This document shows, one piece after another, positions 12,253 through 25,153 of a stretch of DNA of 64,000 nt. The DNA lies in the NCBI GenBank assembly GCA_907163375.1, contig CAJQUW010006167.1, positions 62,001-126,000 of the forward strand, in the 5' to 3' direction. The stretch's first letter is position 1. Each line of letters begins with the position of its first letter. A program made the translations under genes and the position numbers. The notes beneath the pieces were generated by a model, which saw only the letters and a program-made list of their open reading frames with translations, did no database searches and had not been told where the DNA came from. The DNA comes from Prostheceraeus crozeri (taxonomy: Eukaryota; Platyhelminthes; Polycladida; Euryleptidae).

Positions 12253-13108
12253 TGATATCCAAGCTCGAGTCCGAGATATTTCCGGTCGAATTGCAAAGCG
12301 CTTCGAGATAACTGGACCATTCAACGTGCAGTATTTGGTCAAAGGAGACGAAGTATTGGTGATCGAATGCAATCTCAGAGCTTCCCGCTCCTGTCCATTT
12401 GTTTCCAAGACTATTGGAACTGACATGATCGCCACTGCCACCAAGGTCATGCTTGATTTGCCATTGGAAGATCGCGAATACTTCACCACCGATAATCCAC
12501 GAGCTCCATCATCATACTATGGTATCAAGGCGCCAATGTTCTCGTGGCCACGGTTGCGTGATGCCGATCCCGTCTTGCGATGTGAAATGGCATCCACTGG
12601 AGAAGTTGCTTGTTATGGTAAAACCGTTCACTCAGCTTTCCTGAAGGCATTGCAATCTGCTGGTTTCCGTCTTCCAAGACCCAACTCCAATATCCTAATT
12701 GGTGTACAGCAAACCTTCCATCCCAAGTTTTTGCCCACTGCCAAACGGTTACATGACTTAGGATTCAATTTATGGGCTACAGATGCGACAGCAGAATATT
12801 TCAGAAAGCACAATATTACAGTTCAGACTGTTGGTTGGGCAGTTGCCTCTGAAGATAATCGCACCCCCAATTTGCCAATAGCGAACAAATTGATCACCGA
12901 TTTCACATTTGACCTTGTCATTAACCTGCCAAACAATCGCACCAAGTATGTACGAGATAATTACTTGATTCGTCGTGCAGCCATTGATTCTGCAACACCT
13001 CTAGTTACCAATTTTGAAGTTGCCAAACTATTCGCAGAAGCGTTGGAAAGTCTTAGCGAAGTTACTCCTGAATCATTATCCCATTTCCAATCAGCTGCTA
13101 GGAGTTAG
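12253..13108 (+). CDS. CPS1: CPS I/III exon f (terminal): rest of ATP-grasp and N-acetylglutamate-type allosteric domain
   Basis: The last exon starts after CTTTCAG in phase 2 and ends at a TAG stop (13106-13108). It encodes the metal-binding IECNLRASRS stretch, GIKAPMFSWPRLRDADPVLR, MASTGEVACYG, and then the MGS-like regulatory domain (ILIGVQQTFHPKFLPTAKRL). Residues that line the N-acetylglutamate pocket in human CPS1 are kept: the two Thr of an ATxAT motif (ATDAT), the Trp after it (VGWAV), INLPNN and RDNYLIRR. The protein stops about ten residues after the conserved VTNFEVAKLFAEALESLS block, as CPS1 does. CAD would continue into dihydroorotase. A mitochondrial CPS I or III is therefore the best call. 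The one unusual residue is Cys where vertebrates have Phe in RASRSxPF. Confidence 0.97.
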
Positions 13109-16100
13109 GTGAAAATATAAAAGAGCAATATTTTCATATCTATTTGAAAAAGGAAGCACTTGTACAACGCTTTTTGAGAGTCCTCTTCGGTGTTATAGTT
13201 TTAATCATTGACAGTCTTTTGAAATCGTCTAGTACTGTCTTCAGATGGTGTGGAATTTGTTTTGACGACTGACTACTAATATATTTTTCGACTTTGAATT
13301 GGTTGCTTTTAAATTCAATTTGACTGGAAGGATGTCAGCAAAACTCATTTTGTGCTTAAAACGGGATCAAGGATCGAATTCAGGTACATCAGCTGTAGCA
13401 ATTCTGCTATGCATGCAGTCCAGTTCAGCTGATATAAATTATCGCTAAATTCACTCAAGCATTGTAGGCCTAAGTCACATTCATCAATGAGAAACAGTCG
13501 TTAAAATTGAACTCCTAATAATTTTGAATTGCTGTTCGTATCACGAAATTGAGCGAGTACTGAACACAACAGTTAGAAACTTCGCACACTAAACCTTGAA
13601 TTTCCATAGCCTTGAATTCGGAGCAATTCTAAACGAAGTTGAGGAAGGAGGGGCGATTCCCATGCGGGACACTTGCGAAATGCAAGTCAAAATGCATCAA
13701 AAAGCTACATTATGACCGAAGAAGTTTAAATATGACGTTGTAGCTGCGCCTCAGGATGACATTTAACTACAAATATCAACTGGTGTCATGTGACATTTAC
13801 AAATAAAAAATTTTCGACGGGCGTTCATTATCACTTCTGCGCGTTACTTCACTACTTGCAACTGCAAATCTCAAATTTACCTGGTCATGCCTGCAATATT
13901 TAAGTTTTATTACCTTCATGCGACACTGGCAATGGTATTCCCTTGCAGTAGGCATGCTACTATAGCTTATGCGTAATTAGGCTTACGGATCGAATGGGAA
14001 ATGCCATCAATAGGCTGTCATCTACATAAGTGTATTTTTCTCGTCTCATTGATCATAATTAACATTTCAATTCAACGCATTTGAAAGTAGTTAGGCCTAC
14101 TGTCTCTCAGCAATCTTGCAACAAACTTCAGTATCAATAGAAAAATTCCACTAAATCTCTACCAAATGCATCTACTGCTCATGCTGTCTCCACATCAGAT
14201 ACTCCAATAATTCCGTAAACGGACTTGTCAGTAAATTCCGTCGATCAGCCAAAACTTTTAGTGGGGCTAATGGACTCTGGTAAGTCAATGGTCATGTCAT
14301 TAGAAAACCATGAATATGTTCTTCTTTTATGCTTATCATCGAAGATAGTCAGCATTTTCCTCGATCAGGAAATTGGGGATTAAACATGTTCGTCTTGTTA
14401 TTAGTTGGCTTAAGCGGAGATCATTGACTTAGGCAGTTCAGGGTTCAACAAATCAAGGACTCCATTTTAAACATGATTTGCAGAATGCAAAATGGAGCAC
14501 TAAAAGATACATTAGTGAGGAGACATCATCATAGGTCGACAATACCTGGCAACAGGCATGACAGATTAATTGTGTACAATGCGAACATTTTCAAAACAGT
14601 GGAAAGTAAATGCCATAGAGGTTTTCCATCGTGTGGGACATCTGTTGTAATGAAAATTCGCGTCCTACGGCAACTCTGACAATTCCAGGGGATTGACATC
14701 AAGTAGATTTGCAGGCCCTAAATGAGAATTAGAATTAATGGTTTAATGGCTTAGGCTTACGTATTTTCCTCTAAATATGAATTCAATCAATAATTTATCT
14801 TATTCCAAGCTTCTTGAGTTTGCTGCCATTGTTGATCTCAAAACTTTAATAATTGCTGTTATTGAGTAACGTTACTCAAGCAATAAGAAGACCCCTATTG
14901 TGCGCAATGTAGGCCTATTTGATTTTTATAACGCTGTTACATGTAATCAGTCTTTCCATTACTTCCACTTACATTTCATTATTTGCTAAAATTAGTAACT
15001 GGCAATGAGACAAGATTATTGATGCAGTTGAACGAGATTGGATTCACCTTCCCTCTACGTTATTCCCTATCATATCACAGATGGTTATTCCCTTATCTCC
15101 TCATCTAAAGTTCTGACGAAATCCCACATGTGATCGTCAAGGTCAGACTGAATTCTTGGAAAAGAGGAGCTGATTCATCCCAATACCCGTCTGATTATTA
15201 TTTGCGTATCCACTAGTTTCATTCACGTGTTTCACCATTGGATAATATTGAGAACGGTGATGTGGCAAGTCTTCTAGATTCAGGACATTCTGAGCGAGTC
15301 ATTCTATTTGTCTTTTGAAACTGGATGATGAAATATCATGAAACGTAATTCTCTACTCTGGAATTCATTGTGTTGGTTCACTGTTGTAATTTCCGATATC
15401 TGAAGTTCGATGACCAAATTCGGTGTTAGATAAAGCAGCCATTGTCCATTACATGTAGGTTCAAATCAGGGATTCCGAAATGCTGGAAATCTCAGTCCCG
15501 GAATCCATAGATTACTCCCGAGAATGAGTAGAGTTGTAAATATGTTATAACAAAGCATTTATGTATGTTGATGATAAAAGATGCGGGGATGGAATTAGCG
15601 ACTCCAATTCTGATGTCCCAGGATTGAGAGAACAAAATTGCCGTACCTTTTCAAAATTGCGTATAACCATGCTGACTAGGATAAATTATAAGCCACCAGA
15701 AATCCACTCACTACAGAGACATATGAGATCTTCATCACACTTTGAGGTAATTAATAAAGAATATTCGGTACTTCTATTCTTTCCATCCCCTCCACATTTT
15801 TCAAGTTTTCCAAAATCATCAAATTTCGCCGAAGTTAGTCACATTGGGTCTAGAATAGACTTGATCTGTCACTGAGTGACACCACAACACGACTGAGAAG
15901 TCTTGCTGGGATGAAGGATTGGTCTTTGGATAATCAGTTAGAATACAACGTAATCTGTAACCATGAACATCGTGTGATTGCTGTCTACAGACAAATGACG
16001 AGCAGTTGTCTAATTCTGAGACTGTAAATTTTCTACAAGTCAGACAAGAGGAGTTTTACACACTCAACGCTTTTGCGTAGTGATACTGCCCTTAGGAGCA

Positions 16101-17159
16101 AGAAAAGATCACTGACGATGCAACACTTCCGGGTGTCAACAACAGAAATGTGGGAAGTACCGAATATTCTGAAAGATGCATTTTAGCAAATGCCCTCAGG
16201 TTAATTCCAGAATTACACATGACAACAAAACCGAAAGCTCTAAAAAACAGATGAAAACAGGCAATTTTAACTTAATCTTAATGTCTGAGTAAAAGTGGAG
16301 CCATCTTAGAGATTTCAAGGATGCCTCCTGACCGGTGATGTCGATTGCTTCTAAGATATTCAAAGTGCAGCCTAATCGACAGAAGCCTTAGAAATGGTCA
16401 ATATTGCAATGGCAACCGCATTTTAATTTATGGAAGCAAATTTCTGATTGTCTTGTCTGGTATTCTATAATATTTACTCTCAACTTCCCATGTGACGTTT
16501 ATCCTAAATAAGTGATGTGTGGGTCAACCTCATTTAAATTCAGACAACACTCCTGAGAGGGATTTTGGAGCAGACGATTTCAAATTGAAATTAAAAACAA
16601 GGTTGATGCTAGTGCATTAGAACGAGCCAACTCTTTTTAAGTTTGCTCAATTTCTCGCTCACTTGACGCTCTTTTTCGTTCACTCTGTTCGCTTTTCAGT
16701 TTGAATTTGCGTTAGACCGTTCACTACACTAAAAAATCAGTTCGCTCAGTTCACTTAGTAAGACGCCAAAGCTATATGGTAGGGCGGAGGCGGCCTTCCA
16801 CAAACTTGCTTACGGCTGTATGTGTAAGCGAGAGCGACCATTGACTCGGAAGCGGTTTGAGACGGGTGTGGAGGCATCTTTTGGAAAAGTCAACTCTACA
16901 TCCTTGGCTAATGGCAATGTGCGTAAGCAATTACAATTGTCAGATAGTAGTAGATAGATGTTTACTTTTATCGACGTATTAATAAGAGTGAAGAAGCTAA
17001 TTGTCGCCGTTGGCGTCAATTTCTGGGATTAGCGGCGTCAACCAATCGTTGACGGTGTCAGCTGACGCCGTAGAATTGACTTCACTAACTTTCAGCACTG
17101 TCTGTGCTATATAGATGGTAACGATCTTTTTGTAAAACTCAGTTTATAAGTAGCCTACA
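13109..17159. other. CPS 3' UTR and intergenic stretch
   Basis: The first possible polyadenylation hexamer I see is AATAAA at 13802-13807, about 0.7 kb after the stop, so the 3' UTR may end near 13.82 kb. Beyond it no exon was recognised. Four TAGGCCTA words occur in the vicinity (13465, 14092, 14910 and, further left, 11694). An unassigned 104-codon frame is at 15561-15875. Repeated GTTCGCTCA/GTTCACT words lie at 16640-16770, and GCGTCAA words at 17000-17080, just before the LINE. Confidence 0.4.
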
Positions 17160-18289
17160 TGTCTTATTAAATTGTGTTTCTGAACATGGTTGTCAAAACT
17201 GGGTCTTTCCTTCCGCCAGCTCTCCTATGTGACGATCCTGGCCTTTATCTCTGTAAATCTTGTTGTCTCTCTCCAGAGGTTCACTCCATCAAGACCAAGT
17301 TACTGGACGGTTTCCCGTCTGATGAGCATGTGTATTGCTTTGACGAGGATTGGTTCACTGTTGCCAATTTAACTAATCCTCCGGTTTGCCAGACTCAGGA
17401 TGTTTCTCACAGTTGTGTAAGTTCCAATGTTAAGGAAATTTCTCCCAGTTCAGACAGTCCTCCATTGCTTTCGAAATTTCAAGAATCGGAGAAAGCATTT
17501 TCGACTCTGACATTGAAGCTGGAATCCAAGATAGCCATGATCTCTACTTCCCTCCACGAGAATACAGCTGATAAATCTCCCAGCATTCCTTGGCCTGCTC
17601 CTCTTCCCCGCTCCTTCCTCCCAGTTTTACACCGGTAATTTTCCTCCTCTCTCCTCAATAGATGTCCCTGTTGATCGCTCACCTGGTGATTTTCAAGGTC
17701 CAGCTCTATCGAATCATGTATCGAATCCCACTCCGCCTATCTCAACTTCCCGGATGCCTGTCTTTCCCGTGAGACAGACTGGTTCAATCCCGTCCGTCCC
17801 TCCAGACTCTGGAATCTACATACCAAATGAGCTCATCCTGACAAATTTTCCTGATGATAAGGATCTGTCTTTCGGTATATCTTCAATCATTTAGTCTATT
17901 AGAAACAGTTCTCCTTCCTCGTCATGTCCTGAACCAACTGATATTATCCGTATTGGCAAGCCGAAAGTCAATTCTCATAGGCTGGTCAGGCTGATTTTTA
18001 AATCTGCTTTCGACGCGAAGCTTTTCAAATCAGCTTTCTCTTCCGCTTCTCCCCTTTTTTGTGATTCAAGCCAGGTTCGCATTCGATCAAGCGTTTCGCC
18101 TTCAGGACAAGCTCTCCGTCGGCACTGCTTCGAACTGAATAAACAAGCTTCCAAGAGCGACAATGGCTCTTCTTGTGAGAGTTTTAGTCTACGGGACTCC
18201 GGAGTTATTTGGCGCTTCGTTCGCAGAGGTGATGGTAGCTGGCAAAGAGACTCCTCTTGGTTTGATCGTACTTATTCAAAAAACTGAAG

Positions 18290-19570
18290 AGCCCTAACCT
18301 TGCACTTAAGTTTCTTAACTTGAATGCTCGCAGCATTGTCAACAAGCTTCACATTTTTCATTCCTATATCTCTGACCTCCAACCAGATATTATCTCTGTC
18401 ACTGAAACTTGGGCAAATAAAAATTTTAATGATGCTTTATTTCAAATTTCAGGCTTTAAATTATTCAGATCTGATCGTCGCAGTGGTAGTCGGGGTGGTG
18501 GTGTTTGCCTTTACATTAAGGACTCACTTCAGTCTTGTGCTTTGGATGTCGCTAACAGCTCGAACTTCAGTGATTGTGTTTGGGCTGAAGTTTATCTTCA
18601 GAATAAATCTTCCATTCTTGTAGATGTGGTTTATCGTCCTCCTAATTCATCAGTAGCTAATGACAGTGTCCTATTCGAGCTCTTCCATGAAGCCTCCTCC
18701 CTTCCCCATCAGTTTAATCTAATAAGTGGCGATTTTAATTTCCCCCACATTGACTGGGAGACACTTTCTTCCAACATACACTCTAAAGATTTTCTTGTTT
18801 GCACGGTTGAGTCAGGGTTATACCAAACTGTCTTTGAACCTACACGCGAAGAGCATATATTGGATTTATTATTCTGCTCCACTCCTGATCTTGTTACCCG
18901 CGTTGATGTAATTGAACCTCTAGCCTCTTCAGATCACAATATGGTCTTGGCTGAACTGGCTTTTTCTGCTGAAAGAAAACCAATTTCTTCCAAGTCGACT
19001 CCTCGTTATAATTTTAAGCAGGCTGATTGGGACTTGTACCGTTCCATTCTCGCTTCCAATAACTGGGAAAGTTGCTTCCAGCACAAGGATGTGAATGAGA
19101 TATGGGCTTCTTTTCAATCCGCTATTCACGGTGCTTTATCGTCAGCAGTTCCGACCATGAATTATCTTCGAAGTAACAGACCTCATTGGGATTCTCCAGA
19201 AATTCGTTCTTTAAAACTACAGCGCAGAAGGGCGGAACGTATCTTCCTTGACACCAGATCTGAAGAGGCTAGACGTTTGCGCAATCATACATCTAACCTC
19301 TTGAAACAAGCAATCCGCAGATCTATTTACATTTTTGAATCATCTTTGGCTAACAGTGACAATCGTAAGCGATTCTGGAACTATGTAAAATCTAAACAAA
19401 AGGTTCGATCCACCGTTGGTCCGCTTGTCGACCCGTCCACTGACCGAGTAGTGCATGATCCCCTACACTCAGCTAATATTCTTGGTGATTCCTACAAATC
19501 TGCTTCACCTCTGAGTCTCTTCCCATACCTGCTGTTCATACACAAACTGATCATTGCCTCGCTGATGTAG
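18290..19570 (+). CDS. LINE ORF2, apurinic-endonuclease-like domain
   Basis: The longest intact piece of the CR1-group LINE, about 420 codons. Residues 1-220 form an exonuclease-endonuclease-phosphatase fold with the usual motif order: LNARSIVNK (Asn), SVTETWA (Glu), RGGGVCLYIK, SGDFNFPHIDW, a metal-binding Asp near EHILDLLF, and SSDHNMVLAEL (Asp-His). The remainder is the linker before the reverse transcriptase. The nick made by this domain primes reverse transcription at the target site. The reading frame ends where the copy is shifted. Confidence 0.85.
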   Translation, partial: SPNLALKFLNLNARSIVNKLHIFHSYISDLQPDIISVTETWANKNFNDALFQISGFKLFRSDRRSGSRGGGVCLYIKDSLQSCALDVANSSNFSDCVWAEVYLQNKSSILVDVVYRPPNSSVANDSVLFELFHEASSLPHQFNLISGDFNFPHIDWETLSSNIHSKDFLVCTVESGLYQTVFEPTREEHILDLLFCSTPDLVTRVDVIEPLASSDHNMVLAELAFSAERKPISSKSTPRYNFKQADWDLYRSILASNNWESCFQHKDVNEIWASFQSAIHGALSSAVPTMNYLRSNRPHWDSPEIRSLKLQRRRAERIFLDTRSEEARRLRNHTSNLLKQAIRRSIYIFESSLANSDNRKRFWNYVKSKQKVRSTVGPLVDPSTDRVVHDPLHSANILGDSYKSASPLSLFPYLLFIHKLIIASLM

Positions 19571-19836
19571 TCTTCACACCTGATAGAATTCGCTTCTACC
19601 TATCACATAAGAAGAATTTCTCCTCCCCTGACCCTGATGGCATTCAATATATCTGCTACAAACAAGGTGCTTTTGTTCTGCTTCCACTTCTTGACCTCCT
19701 TTTCCAGATCTTTTTTGAGCTGGGGAATATCCCGCTAGTCTGGAAGCACGCTCTGGTTACTCCTATACATAAGAAAGGTTGTCGCAAGAAGGCAGAGAAT
19801 TAACGTCCGGTCAGCCTGACTTGTACTGCCTCCAAA

Positions 19837-20363
19837 TTGATGGAGTCGATTGTTCGCGATCACCTGTGGCAGTTCTGGAACCAATATGACATAATCAAGC
19901 GCTCTCAATTTGGTTTTCGATCCAATTCGTCTAGTACCCACCAGCTCTCAGAATTCCTCGAGGATTTAGCATCTGTTGTGGATCGCGGTCAGTGGCTGAC
20001 GTCATCTATCTCGATTTTGAAAAAGCGTTCAATTCAGTCCCTCACTTTCGTCTCCTCTCGATATTGACTTCCTTGGGCATTGGAGGGAGACTTCTATGTT
20101 TTCTAAAAGCTTTTCTTGAGGATAGAACTGATAGTGTTGTCGTGGATGGTGTGCATTCTTCCCCCTACAGCATGATTTCTGGTGTCCCCCAGGGATCCGT
20201 TTTAGGCCCAGATATGTTTGTCGCCTTTATTAATGACATTGCTGACACCTTGACAAACTCTTCTTTATTGAAATATGCTGATGATGTAAAATTGTACTCC
20301 GAAATTAAGCGCACTGATCCCCTGAATCCAAAGAACTTTTGCAAGCTGACCTCAACGCTGTAA
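19837..20363 (+). CDS. LINE ORF2 reverse-transcriptase core, in two overlapping frames
   Basis: This carries the fingers and palm of the CR1-group reverse transcriptase. The first frame (to about 20067) holds LWQFWNQYDIIKRSQFGFRS, the QFGFR block before motif A. The second frame (from about 19992) holds motif A (VIYLDFEKAFNSVPH, catalytic Asp kept), motif B (ISGVPQGSVLGP) and motif C (YADD). Because the frames overlap, the copy has at least one shift here. C-terminal pieces follow to 21078. Confidence 0.85.
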
Positions 20364-21239
20364 CCACCTGGTCGAAGAAATGGCAGCTATCGTTCAATCC
20401 CCAAAAGTGCTCCATTCTGCACTTTGGATTTCGCAATCCTGCCTCGGACTACCGTCTGGATGGAAGTTTCCTGAATAATTCAAGTGTGTCAAAGACCTTG
20501 GAGTTCTGATTTCAAAAGACCTAAAATTCTCTCGACACATTCTGACCTGTGTTCAGAAAGCGAATCGCATTGTATCTGCCATCCTCAGGATATTCGTCTC
20601 TCGGGACGCCGATCTGCTTATTCGTCTCTTCAAGACACTGGTCCGCCCTCACCTCGAATATACCAACCCAGTCTGGAATCCATCCCTGGACAAAGACATT
20701 CTGGCTATCGAACGTGTAAAACGTCGATTCACCAAAAGCATCCGTGGTCTATCCTCGTTACCCTACGAAGAAAGACTGAGAGCTCTGAAACTCCCAACAC
20801 TACAATGTCGTCGTCGGATTATGGACCTTACAACCGTGTTCAAAATATGTAACCACCTTACTCCAAGTGATCCTAATTCCTTCTTCACCTTTAGTGTTTC
20901 CCGAACCCGTGGACATAACTACAAAATTTTCCGCCACCCAACAAATCTGAATTGTCGCCTATCCTCCTTTTCCCACCGAATCATAGATGAATGGAACCCC
21001 CTCCCCGACGATATTGTGAACAGTGAAACGGTGAAACAGTTTAAACGAAAGCTTTTTATATTTTATTGTAAATTCTAATTGTTCCCTCCTGAATGTATTT
21101 CCTGTGTTGCATTGATGCTCATTGCACTGATTGGTGTACTAAATAAATAAAAAAAAACCGTGTTTTGCGATCGCATTGCAAGCATTCAGATTTTAAAATA
21201 CCATATTCACAATAATTGATGAGAGCAACAAGCGTGTGG

Positions 21240-21402
21240 TCGGTTGATGTGAGTGGCACACGCGATGTTCAATGGCACAAATAATTTGTTTGTATTACAT
21301 TTGGTGTCTAGTTATAGGCCGGAGTCAGGAGTCCTATCATTTGATAGGACTCGGACTCCAGCAAAAATGATAGGACTCCGGGACTCCGACTCCGCATCCC
21401 TG
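21240..21402. repeat. GGAGTC-rich dispersed repeat, copy 1
   Basis: The right end reads GGACTCCGCATCCCTG. Inside, GAGTCCTATCA and its perfect inverse complement lie at 21329-21352 around two T. The same ends and GGAGTC words recur at 24279-24400 (inverted) and 27795-27865. Copies 1 and 2 also share the sequence left of the GGAGTC core (CTAG..TATAGGCC preceded by a TTTGTTTGTATTACATTT-like stretch), so the element is longer than the core. The CAGGGATGC end looks hAT-like, but no 8-bp duplication was found. Confidence 0.65.
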
Positions 21403-24278
21403 GTTTGCCTACTCGATCGACGCTGGATTTCATCAATTATTGAGCAAGGGTATCTTTTGAATATTCAAAGCGAATTCTGCTTTTTAATTTGAATTAAAGC
21501 TTGACCGGAAAATTGTCTGAATACATGCATGTTCGAATCATTGAAAAGATGATGGAGCTGTAACTATTTTAGTAATCGTACGTTGTTGAAGACAACTTTT
21601 TACGCCACATTCTCTTTGAATAGCTCCATTCAGGCAATCCATTTTGGCCCTCCATGGAAAATCCCTTTTAATCGGGTGAAGATGCCAGAGAAAGCTGCAA
21701 CACATTACTTATTACAATCTTAATCCACCACCGCAACAGTAGCAGTAGGCCTACTATTGTGTTGACTAAGTGTTATAGAGAGACGCATGATCCCGCCATC
21801 CTGGTGGATTCCTCATACTTACTGGATTCCGGTAAATGCTGACACAAGTAAATTGTTCCAGATAGAGCAATCCAAGGATGATCACGGACGGAATAATACC
21901 GACTGAGAGTGATAATGAGTGGGCGAATCGAACAAGTCTCACTTCAGACTATGCTGATTGTTTCAATGTGCTTACGATGTTGTCAATGCCTAGTGGATTC
22001 GTGGAAGCATCTGGTCTAACGTAAAAAACACGGAAAGTGAGGATCAAGTGCAGTATGCAAGATATTTTGTAGTGCTTGTTAAGTCAACTGCGCAAAATAT
22101 CGGTAGCACCCATGGGTCATTTCTTCCCTCCCTAGCACGTTTTCAAACTCGTCTAGAATTCTAAAAAAATAATTATTCGTCACAGAATTTCAACTACAAG
22201 TAGTTGAGTATATTTTCTACCCGTGCAACAATTTATGAAAAAATCGAACACGCATTTTATTAACAGACGACATTTAAAATCAATTGATTGCTTGCCCAAA
22301 ATTAATTGCAACTTATTTTTGTTATTTTTGATGACCTCTGCCCATAGCTACCAAAATATCTGACGTTTTCCTTTTCGAACAATCAGTCTCAAGACAGGTA
22401 CAAACTGTGCTACTTACAAAAAGGAGGCAATAGTTCTATGGATTCCATTCATGCATTTAAGCTCTTGTTCTTCGCGACAGAGTTTAGCTGCTCGGCCCAA
22501 TATGTTAATTGGTCACTTTAAAATATAGTCTGTGGAAAGAGCAGTCGCATCCATAAGTATTTCGTCCAATTACCGACAATAAATTATCATGGGTGTATAT
22601 CTAACTAATGATTACAATTCTTCTAATCATGCATTAAGTTAGGTTAAGTGCTTCTACATCACCCGTTGAAACTTTTTGGGAATCACGCTTATCATGGAAT
22701 TTTTGTATTGGAAATCCACACGTCCTGTTTGCTTTTGAAGTCAGATGCAACAGATTGCTGGAATTTGTTAATCACCCATAGCGCTTTTATTGTTCATGGC
22801 TATAAACGAATAATTTTTACTTAAAGTTGATAATATGCTTCGATTTCATCCATTCAATTTTTTGATTGTATGCTGTTATTCAGAGTTGCATGCTGTCTAA
22901 AATTGCTGTCACTGATGATAATCCACAAATTTTTAATGCAATCTGAATTTGTTCGATTTGACTATGGATCGCATATAAACCACAATCATGCAGAGTGATT
23001 TTAAAAAAGAAAAATATCGAAGGACCGGACTACAGGCATCTTCATAAGCACGACAAAAACCACAGCATAAATCATTCTACGATGAAAGATTTTGGAGATA
23101 GGTGGCTGTGTTGGCGTTCATGTTTTGCGTAACTAATTCCGCATTAGTTGCCATCTGACAAATTCTCTTTTAGGTAATGGATTGGGCTGTCGTGGTCCGC
23201 TACGCAATAACAGACTTTTGGGAATGGTTAAATCAACAAGTGCATTTTCACAACATTTTATCAAACTTTCAAACGATTCCACCAATCTAATATAAAGAAG
23301 AAATTACGGTGCCAGTTGGCATCGAAATACATGTAGATAAGACTAGCCTACACATGTTTCACAGACTTATTTGTTTTGTAGACATTTTCTAATGCACATT
23401 GGACTAAGTGTCTAAAGTTAGCAAGTTAGCAGCAACTTTTTAAACAAAGGTATTCAAGGACGAAAACATGTATACCTATGTGAAAAATTGCGAGAAAGTT
23501 TGACTCTGATGCGGAAAGGACCGTTCGAGAATCATAACATGCCAGAAAATGTATATTTTATGTCAAAAAGTACATGAAAGTTGTTGCTAGCCTCTTGATA
23601 ATTTTTATTGCAGGACGCAGACAAATTTATCATTCTTTTGCTTAATATCGTAGACTTCCTAATAGGCTACTTTTTACTTTTCAAATAAGATTATTTTTCA
23701 ACAAGAATTTTGATTTTCGAATAGTTTTAATCGTTGTTGTTCACTGTTGTTGCTTAATGATGAATTCTCAAAAGCCTTAAGAATGGTGAGAAAATCCTTA
23801 ATTTTTCTAAAAAAATTGAAGTTTAGTTGTAAAACTGCCGACAAATGCTAAAACCAATGTCAGATTGTTCTGTACGTAGAAAATTATGCAAAAATCACAA
23901 ATGTTAACTGATGTCTACAGAAAAAACAGATGCTCATCTTGTTGGAGAGATTAATTCAATCAAGCTTCTCGATTAAGATATTTGCTGTCTCTAAAAAAAG
24001 TTCATACAACATGCTTTATCAATTTGATATTTACAATAACTTAATGGAAATTCTTGCTTTACTTTATTATTCCAACTTAGCCTACATGCAGCACTTGGGC
24101 TTGCTAATTCAAATTTGAACCTAATGCTGATACAGTTTATATTTAGGAATTCTGAATACTTCAAAACTTCGTTTAACTTCGTCAGTTGCCATCATCGTGT
24201 CACCATGATCCTGACTTTGCAATCTTTTAGTCGTGCGGCCGCTCTATCGAAGAAGACGACATAAACGACAGCATCAAC

Positions 24279-24400
24279 CAGGGATGCGGAGTCCCGGAGT
24301 CCTATCATTTTTGCTGGAGTCGGAGTCGGACTCCGGCCTATATCTAGACCTGAAATATAATACAAGCAAATTACTTATCCTTGTGCATAGCTGTCACTGT
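24279..24400. repeat. GGAGTC-rich dispersed repeat, copy 2 (inverted relative to copy 1)
   Basis: Begins CAGGGATGCGGAGTCCCGG and runs through GGAGTC words to CCGGCCTATATCTAG and a homologous AT-rich flank. The orientation is opposite to the copy at 21.3 kb. Confidence 0.65.
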
Positions 24401-25153
24401 CTTGATGTCAACTTTCTCCGTCAAACAAAAGCACAGTTGAGACAGCAGCAGTGCATGCGAAGCTTGTAATTGATGAGGGAATGAACCGTGAAAGTGAAAA
24501 TAAGGATTTTCTTTTCACTCGGTGATTTAGTAGAGAAGACTTCCTAGCCTCGATCACACCTGCGCACCAAAGGTCACATCAGAGACAAAAACGAAATACT
24601 AGTTTGTTTGAGTACATTATAGTCCGGGAGCTAGCGCGAACTTGTGCAGGGAACGAGGTAGTACATAAAACTTTCACATAGCATAGTACACCTCTAACCT
24701 ACTGCAAAACTTCGCGTCTGCCGGATCAGATCATTTGCTTTTAAGAAATAGAGAGGATAACACAATCCTATATTTCCAATGGTAAAATTGTGACATTTAA
24801 GGTGTTGACTCCATTTTTTCGAATTTTTGCTCATAAAAGTTACACAAATTGGTATTTTGTTGAACTGGTTATTATAGAAATCATCTACAGATCATGATCT
24901 TTCAAATGAGTTATCATTCATTGACAGAGGATGAAGTAAAGTGTACAAACAGACACTTTTCGTTAAAGTATATCAACAATTTTCCTGAAATTTCTATGTT
25001 AAAATTTGCAGTTACACCAACGAACTATTTTCCACAAGTACGATGCTTCGTTGCTGATCCGGAAACAAAGGAAATTTTCAAATTTGCTTCACAACAGAGA
25101 TGGTCGCATTGAAGTGCTAGCAAGAGATACTTCACCATCAACAACTTCTGGAT

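Larger units (their letters stand above)
17160..21158 (+). mobile_element. CR1-group LINE, nearly full length, decayed
   Basis: The order of parts is ORF1, an endonuclease and reverse-transcriptase ORF2, and a short A-rich end (AAATAAATAAAAAAAAA at about 21140-21158). ORF1 starts near 17174 with a Cys-rich head (LLCDDPGLYLCKSCC), shifts frame near 17638 and continues to about 18285 with an RRM-like region. ORF2 begins near 18300 (LNARSIVNK) and keeps all endonuclease residues (TETW, SGDFN, SSDHN). It breaks near 19568 and again around 20000-20060 before the reverse-transcriptase palm (YLDFEKAFNSVPH, SGVPQGSVLGP, KYADDVK), breaks near 20360 and 20480, and ends FKRKLFIFYCKF at 21078. Domain order and motifs place it in the CR1/L2 group. 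It is intergenic and cannot move by itself. Confidence 0.9.
21159..24618. other. Intergenic stretch with GGAGTC-type repeats
   Basis: No gene was recognised. The stretch holds two copies of a GGAGTC-rich dispersed repeat (listed separately) and otherwise AT-rich sequence. A TAGGCCTA word is at 21746-21753. Confidence 0.4.

Noticed and set aside
15561-15875. 104-codon plus-strand ORF starting MYVDDKRC
   Set aside because: The YVDD word alone suggested reverse transcriptase, but no other motif of that fold surrounds it.
24230-24240. A GCGGCCGC (NotI) site as a sign of vector contamination
   Set aside because: The surrounding sequence is ordinary genomic sequence next to a dispersed repeat and no vector sequence is recognisable.
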